Source: Gammaproteobacteria bacterium
GTDB taxonomy: Bacteria; Pseudomonadota; Gammaproteobacteria; Steroidobacterales; Foliamicaceae
Direction of reading: 5' to 3'
Length of the DNA stretch: 64,000 bases
Assembly: GCA_026707445.1 (NCBI GenBank)
Contig: JAPOWV010000027.1
Span: 1-64,000 of the forward strand
Made by a program: the position numbers and the translations under genes
In this document: positions 59,903-64,000 of the stretch, one piece after another
Numbering within the stretch: the first letter of the stretch is position 1
Layout of the letters: each line of letters begins with the position of its first letter
Notes under the pieces: generated by a model
The model's input: only the letters and a program-made list of their open reading frames with translations
What the model was told of the DNA's origin: nothing
Databases searched by the model: none

Positions 59903-62068
59903 GTGAAAGTCCATTTCCTGCCCTGCCTGGCCGTGGCCGCGCTTACTGCCTGCGCTGCCGAGGACCCGCAAATGTCCGAAGACCAGACACCCGTCGAGCC
60001 GCCGGTCGCGGACCGCCGTCCCCATTCCTACAGCCATCACGGCGTCACCATCGAGGACCCCTACCACTGGCTGAAGGATCCGGGTTATCCGCAGGTGGAC
60101 GACCCGGACGTCCTGGCGTACCTCCAGGCGGAAAACGCCTACTTCGAGAGCGTGATGGCGCCGCGCAGGGTGCTGGTTGAGACCCTGTTCGAGGAAATCA
60201 AGGCGCGGCAGAAACCCGACGACTCCAGCGTGCCCTTCAAGGACGGGGACTGGTACTACCAGTGGCGTTTCGAGGAAGGCGGGCAGTACCGCATCTGGCA
60301 CCGCTGGCCGGCGCGAGGCGCCGGGGCGCCGGATTCTCCCGGCGCAAAGGCCGAAACCATATTGAACGAACCGGAACTGGCGGCCGCGCATGACTACTTC
60401 CGGCTCGGCGCCATGTCGGTAAGCCACCGCGGCGACCTGCTCGCCTACAGCATCGATACCGATGGCTCGGAGCGCTACCGGCTGTTCGTCAAGGACCTGG
60501 AGACGGGCGAGTTGCTTGAGGACGAGATCCCGAACACGCTGGGCGGCGCGGTCTGGGCGGTGGACGATACCGCGTTGCTGTACGTGGTGGTGGACGAAAA
60601 CTGGCGTCCCTATCAGGTGCGCAGGCACGTGCTCGGCCAGCCCGTGGAAAGCGACTCCGTCGTTTATGAAGAGCACGATCCCGGCTTCTTCGTGCGCCTT
60701 TCGGAATCGGCGTCGGAGCGTTACATACTGATTCATACGGCGGGGCACACGTCGTCCGAGGCCTACGTCATTCCCGCCGATGCAAGCGCGACAGAGCCGC
60801 TGCTGGTGGCGCCCCGGCGCGCCGATCACGAATACTTCGTGGATCACCAGGAGGACCGGTTCGTGATCCGCACCAACAACCGGCACAGGAACTTCCGCCT
60901 GATGACCTCTCGCGGCGATGATCCATCAGAGGACAACTGGGTGTCGCTGCTGGAAGGGTCCGCGGAACTCTACATTCGCGGGTTCGACGTCTTTGCCGAT
61001 TTCATCGCGGTAGTGGAGCGCACCAACGGCCTGAACGCCATCCGGCTCATCGGGAGGGACGGGACCACGACTCACGTGAAACTGCCGGAAACCGTCTGCT
61101 CGGTCGACCTGGGCGACAACGCGGAGTTCCGGACGCGGACGTTGCGGCTGGAGTATTCGTCCATGATCACGCCGCCCACCGTCTTCGACTACCGAGTCGA
61201 TTCCGGCGAGCTCAGGTCCCTCAAGGTTCGCGAGATTCCGAGCGGTTACGCGAAGGAGCAGTACGTGACCGACCGGCTCATGGCGCCGGCCCGCGACGGC
61301 GCGGCGATTCCCGTGTCGCTCGTGCGCCGCAAGGACACGCCGGCGGACGGTGGCGCGCCGTTGTACCTGTACGGATACGGCGCGTACGGGTTTGCCGTTC
61401 CGCCCTCATTCTCCACCAACCGGCTCTCGCTTCTGGACCGGGGCTTCGTCTTTGCGATCGCCCACATTCGCGGCGGCGACGATCTCGGCTACCACTGGTA
61501 CGAAGCCGGCAAGCTGGAGCGGCGCGTCAACACCTTCAACGATTTCGTGGACGTGGCGCGCTTTCTGATCGAGGCGGGCCACGCCGGGAAAAGCCGCATC
61601 GCCATAGCCGGCGGCAGCGCCGGCGGGGAACTCATGGGCGCGGTCGTCAACCAGGCCCCGGAGCTGTGGGGCGCGGTAGCCGCCCACGTGCCGTTCGTGG
61701 ACGTACTCAATACCATGCTGGACGAATCGCTTCCGCTTACGCCCACGGAATGGCCGGAGTGGGGCAATCCGATCGAGGACAAGGCCGCATTCGAGTTGAT
61801 CCGGTCCTACTCCCCGTACGATCAGCTGACTGCCCGCGAGTATCCGCCGATGCTGGTGACTGCCGGGCTGAACGATCCGCGCGTGACCTATTGGGAACCG
61901 GCCAAGTACGTGGCCAGGCTCAGGCGGTTGAAGACCGGCGACAGCCCGTTGTTGCTGAAGACCAACATGGGCGCCGGCCACGGCGGCAAGTCCGGTCGCT
62001 ATGACTCCCTCTACGAAGTGGCCGAGGAATACGCTTTCATGCTCTGGTCGCTGGGGCTGGCCGACTAG
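59903..62068 (+). CDS. ptrB: Oligopeptidase B-like S9A peptidase, lipoprotein form
   Basis: A 721-residue prolyl oligopeptidase-family peptidase. A beta-propeller precedes a C-terminal hydrolase domain with Ser572 in IAGGSAGGELMG, Asp658 in LNDPRVTYW and His693 in GAGHGGKSGRY. The catalytic region (PPMLVTAGLNDPRVTYWEP) resembles oligopeptidase B, which cuts after basic residues. The GTG at 59903 is chosen because it begins a lipoprotein signal (FLPCLAVAALTAC), so the enzyme is probably membrane-anchored in the periplasm; most oligopeptidase B enzymes are cytosolic. It is divergent from ybbP and ends overlapping ppsR. Confidence 0.9.
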   Translation: MKVHFLPCLAVAALTACAAEDPQMSEDQTPVEPPVADRRPHSYSHHGVTIEDPYHWLKDPGYPQVDDPDVLAYLQAENAYFESVMAPRRVLVETLFEEIKARQKPDDSSVPFKDGDWYYQWRFEEGGQYRIWHRWPARGAGAPDSPGAKAETILNEPELAAAHDYFRLGAMSVSHRGDLLAYSIDTDGSERYRLFVKDLETGELLEDEIPNTLGGAVWAVDDTALLYVVVDENWRPYQVRRHVLGQPVESDSVVYEEHDPGFFVRLSESASERYILIHTAGHTSSEAYVIPADASATEPLLVAPRRADHEYFVDHQEDRFVIRTNNRHRNFRLMTSRGDDPSEDNWVSLLEGSAELYIRGFDVFADFIAVVERTNGLNAIRLIGRDGTTTHVKLPETVCSVDLGDNAEFRTRTLRLEYSSMITPPTVFDYRVDSGELRSLKVREIPSGYAKEQYVTDRLMAPARDGAAIPVSLVRRKDTPADGGAPLYLYGYGAYGFAVPPSFSTNRLSLLDRGFVFAIAHIRGGDDLGYHWYEAGKLERRVNTFNDFVDVARFLIEAGHAGKSRIAIAGGSAGGELMGAVVNQAPELWGAVAAHVPFVDVLNTMLDESLPLTPTEWPEWGNPIEDKAAFELIRSYSPYDQLTAREYPPMLVTAGLNDPRVTYWEPAKYVARLRRLKTGDSPLLLKTNMGAGHGGKSGRYDSLYEVAEEYAFMLWSLGLAD

Positions 62069-62889
62069 GGACTGGCGCGGCGCTTCACGCCGGTTTCGCT
62101 CAGTATGGTGCTGGAGATTTCCTCAATGGAGCGATGCGTCGTGTCGATGTAGCTGATGCCGTGTTGCCGGAACATCCTCTCGGCGCTGCGCAGTTCGAAA
62201 CGAACCTGTCTCGATGAGGAATAACTGCCTCCGGGGCGCCGTTCGCGGCGGATCTGGATCAGGCGTTCGACCGAAATCGTAAGCCCGTAGAGCTTGCCGC
62301 GATGGTCGAGCAGCGGCTTCGGCAGCCGGCCCGATTCCATGTCGTCCTCGGTAAGCGGGTAGTTGGCGGCGAACACGCCGTACTGCAGAGCCAGGTACAG
62401 GCAGGTGGGCGTCTTTCCCGACCGCGAAACCCCGGTAAGTATCAGGTCGGCCTCGTCGTAGTGAATGATTCCGTGGCCGTCGTCGGAATCCATCGCGAAA
62501 TGGGTTGCGTCAATCCGGGAGTTGTAGCTGGAAGCGTCCGACATCCCGTGCGTTCGCCCCAGTGTGTGCGAGGACTGGACCCCGAGTTCCTCCTCCAGCG
62601 GCGCCAGGAATTCCGCGAAGTAGTCCAGAACCAGGCCCCTGGAGCGCAGCAAGGGCGCGCGGTTCGCGTTGTGTACAAAACTGGTGAAAACGATCGGCCG
62701 GCAGCCGGTGCGTTCGGCTTCCCAGTCGATTCGCCTCGCCACCTGAACCGCCTTCTCGACGCTGTCGACGAACGGGACCGTTATCGGGACGAAGGTGATT
62801 CCGTCGAACTGCGTAAGGAGGCTGTGCCCCAGCGTCTCGGCGGTCACGCCGGTGCGATCGGACACGAAAAATACCGTGCGCTCTGCCAT
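62065..62889 (-). CDS. ppsR: PEP synthase regulatory protein (bifunctional kinase/pyrophosphorylase)
   Basis: A 274-residue DUF299 protein that switches PEP synthase off and on by ADP-dependent phosphorylation and phosphate-dependent dephosphorylation. The N-terminus VFFVSDRTGVTAETLGHSLL and the P-loop GVSRSGKTPTCLYLA are diagnostic. It is divergent from ppsA across only 38 bp, the usual gammaproteobacterial arrangement, and overlaps the convergent oligopeptidase gene by 4 bases. Confidence 0.95.
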   Translation of the reverse strand: MAERTVFFVSDRTGVTAETLGHSLLTQFDGITFVPITVPFVDSVEKAVQVARRIDWEAERTGCRPIVFTSFVHNANRAPLLRSRGLVLDYFAEFLAPLEEELGVQSSHTLGRTHGMSDASSYNSRIDATHFAMDSDDGHGIIHYDEADLILTGVSRSGKTPTCLYLALQYGVFAANYPLTEDDMESGRLPKPLLDHRGKLYGLTISVERLIQIRRERRPGGSYSSSRQVRFELRSAERMFRQHGISYIDTTHRSIEEISSTILSETGVKRRASP

Positions 62890-62927
62890 ACTACGCTATC
62901 GGGTTTGGGGGCGAGCGGGAGTATAGC

Positions 62928-64000
62928 TTGCGCGAGTACGTTATCGGCCTTTCGGCCATCGGGAAGGACGACCTGGACCGCGTGGGTGGGAAAAACGCGT
63001 CCCTGGGCGAGATGATCGCCCACCTCGAAGAACTGGAGATACGGGTTCCCGACGGCTTCGCCACGACATCGGACGCATTCTCCGAATTTCTCTACCAGGA
63101 CGGGCTGGGCGAGGCCATCCACGGCATGCTGGACGGCCTGGACGTGGACGATGTGGAGACGCTCGGCCGCACCGGCGCCCATATACGCGAATTGATCGGC
63201 AAGGCGCTGTTGCCCGCCGGCCTGGAGCGGTCGGTCCGTTCGGCTTTCGAGCGGCTCTGCGACGGCGCGGAGATCGGCGTCGCGGTCCGTTCCTCGGCCA
63301 CGGCGGAGGACCTGCCCGAAGCATCCTTCGCCGGACAGCAGGACACCCTGCTCAACGTGCGCGGTCCGGAACGCGTCGTTGAGGGAATACGCGAGATTTA
63401 CGCCTCGCTGTTCAATGACCGGGCCATCGCCTACCGCGTCCACCAGGGATTCGATCACCGCCGGGTTTCGCTCTCGGTGGGCGTGCAGCGCATGGTTCGC
63501 AGCGACCTGGCCTGTTCCGGCGTGCTGTTTACGCTGGATACCGAATCGGGGTTCCGCGACCTGGTGCTGATTTCCTCAAGCTACGGACTGGGAGAAACCG
63601 TCGTGCAGGGCGCGGTCAACCCCGACGAGTATTACGTTTACAAGCCGGGTATTGCCAGCGGTCGCAGGGCGGTGATCCGGCGCAACCTCGGCAGCAAGGC
63701 GCTGAAGATGGTCTATGCCGGCGACGACGGTGGGCGGGTGGCCACCGTTGAAGTCCCTAGGGAACAGCGAGACCGGTTCTCGCTCTCCGACGCGGACGCC
63801 GAGGAACTGGCCAGGCAGGCGATGGCGATCGAACGGCACTACGGCCGGCCCATGGACATCGAGTGGGGCAAGGACGGCGAGGACGGCCATCTCTACATCC
63901 TGCAGGCCCGTCCCGAGACGGTGAAGAGCCGGGCGGACCAGACACTGGTGCGGTTCGAGCTGAAAGAGCGTTCGAAGGTGCTGAGCAGCGGGCGCAGCAT
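62928..64000 (+). CDS. ppsA: Phosphoenolpyruvate synthase (5' part; truncated by window end)
   Basis: The first 357 residues of the gluconeogenic enzyme that turns pyruvate and ATP into PEP, AMP and phosphate. It begins LREYVIGLSAIGKDDLDRVGGKNASLGEM and shows the nucleotide-binding segment VAVRSSATAEDLPEASFAGQQDT and, later, YILQARPETV. The start is taken as TTG at 62928 with a GGGAG ribosome-binding site 6 bases upstream; no ATG or GTG lies between it and the conserved region. The gene continues beyond 64000. Confidence 0.93.
   Translation, partial: MREYVIGLSAIGKDDLDRVGGKNASLGEMIAHLEELEIRVPDGFATTSDAFSEFLYQDGLGEAIHGMLDGLDVDDVETLGRTGAHIRELIGKALLPAGLERSVRSAFERLCDGAEIGVAVRSSATAEDLPEASFAGQQDTLLNVRGPERVVEGIREIYASLFNDRAIAYRVHQGFDHRRVSLSVGVQRMVRSDLACSGVLFTLDTESGFRDLVLISSSYGLGETVVQGAVNPDEYYVYKPGIASGRRAVIRRNLGSKALKMVYAGDDGGRVATVEVPREQRDRFSLSDADAEELARQAMAIERHYGRPMDIEWGKDGEDGHLYILQARPETVKSRADQTLVRFELKERSKVLSSGRS

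Overview
The window is a chromosomal segment, about 60-65% GC by eye, from a gammaproteobacterium. It carries the chromosome-start neighbourhood: rpmH, dnaA, dnaN, recF and gyrB on one side, and rnpA, yidC, mnmE, mnmG, rsmG, parA and parB on the other. The gamma-type gshA, two-subunit glyQS, type-I GlnA with its adenylylation tyrosine, ppsA/ppsR, envC and yibN fit that class. A genus cannot be named from the sequence alone. Coding density is very high: many genes overlap by 1-4 bases and no rRNA or tRNA gene was found.

Layout. (1) 1-2.2 kb: an intact IS1634-type transposase behind a near-consensus promoter. (2) 2.3-7.4 kb: a secreted S9 peptidase, a ureohydrolase and a Tat-exported thiamine-diphosphate enzyme, all on +. 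(3) 20.6-7.4 kb, all on -: rpmH, rnpA, yidC, mnmE, mnmG, then a complete oligopeptide ABC transporter (oppA, oppB, oppC, fused oppDF), then rsmG, parA, parB. The transporter splits the usually adjacent mnmG-rsmG pair. yidD is absent. (4) 20.7-27.2 kb, +: dnaA, a probable oriC gap, dnaN, recF, gyrB. A parS match lies in recF and a better one in gyrB. (5) 35.7-27.2 kb, -: an NTF2-like protein, a Tat-exported DUF1838 protein, a ketosynthase-like/DUF35 fusion with its thiolase, glyQ, glyS, a 166-bp inverted repeat, gmhB, plsC. (6) 36-45.8 kb: glnA and a DUF4124 protein, pyrD, gpsA, a rhodanese, an EnvC-like factor, a lone ABC-2 permease, a FakA-DegV fusion, gspB and gspA. (7) 45.8-50.1 kb: ispA, an orphan TnpB element and two mevalonate-pathway genes. 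(8) 50.1-54.4 kb: a DUF4399 lipoprotein, mdh, two small secreted proteins, gshA. (9) 54.4-64 kb: a degenerate PEP-carboxylase homologue, a second inverted repeat, a YbbP-type permease, a lipoprotein oligopeptidase B, and divergent ppsR/ppsA, with ppsA cut by the window end.

How parts work together. DnaA, DnaN, RecF and GyrB serve replication from the proposed oriC, and ParA/ParB would load on the nearby parS sites. The mevalonate decarboxylase and phosphomevalonate kinase make isopentenyl diphosphate, which the prenyl diphosphate synthase across the TnpB insertion would elongate. PpsR and PpsA control and make PEP, while the PEPC homologue has lost several catalytic motifs and may not use it. 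The most unusual items are the transporter wedged into the oriC-proximal operon, the motif-poor PEPC homologue behind gshA, the parS site inside an extra segment of GyrB, the hairpin repeat translated in frame in an exported ThDP enzyme, and two long inverted repeats resembling miniature elements.
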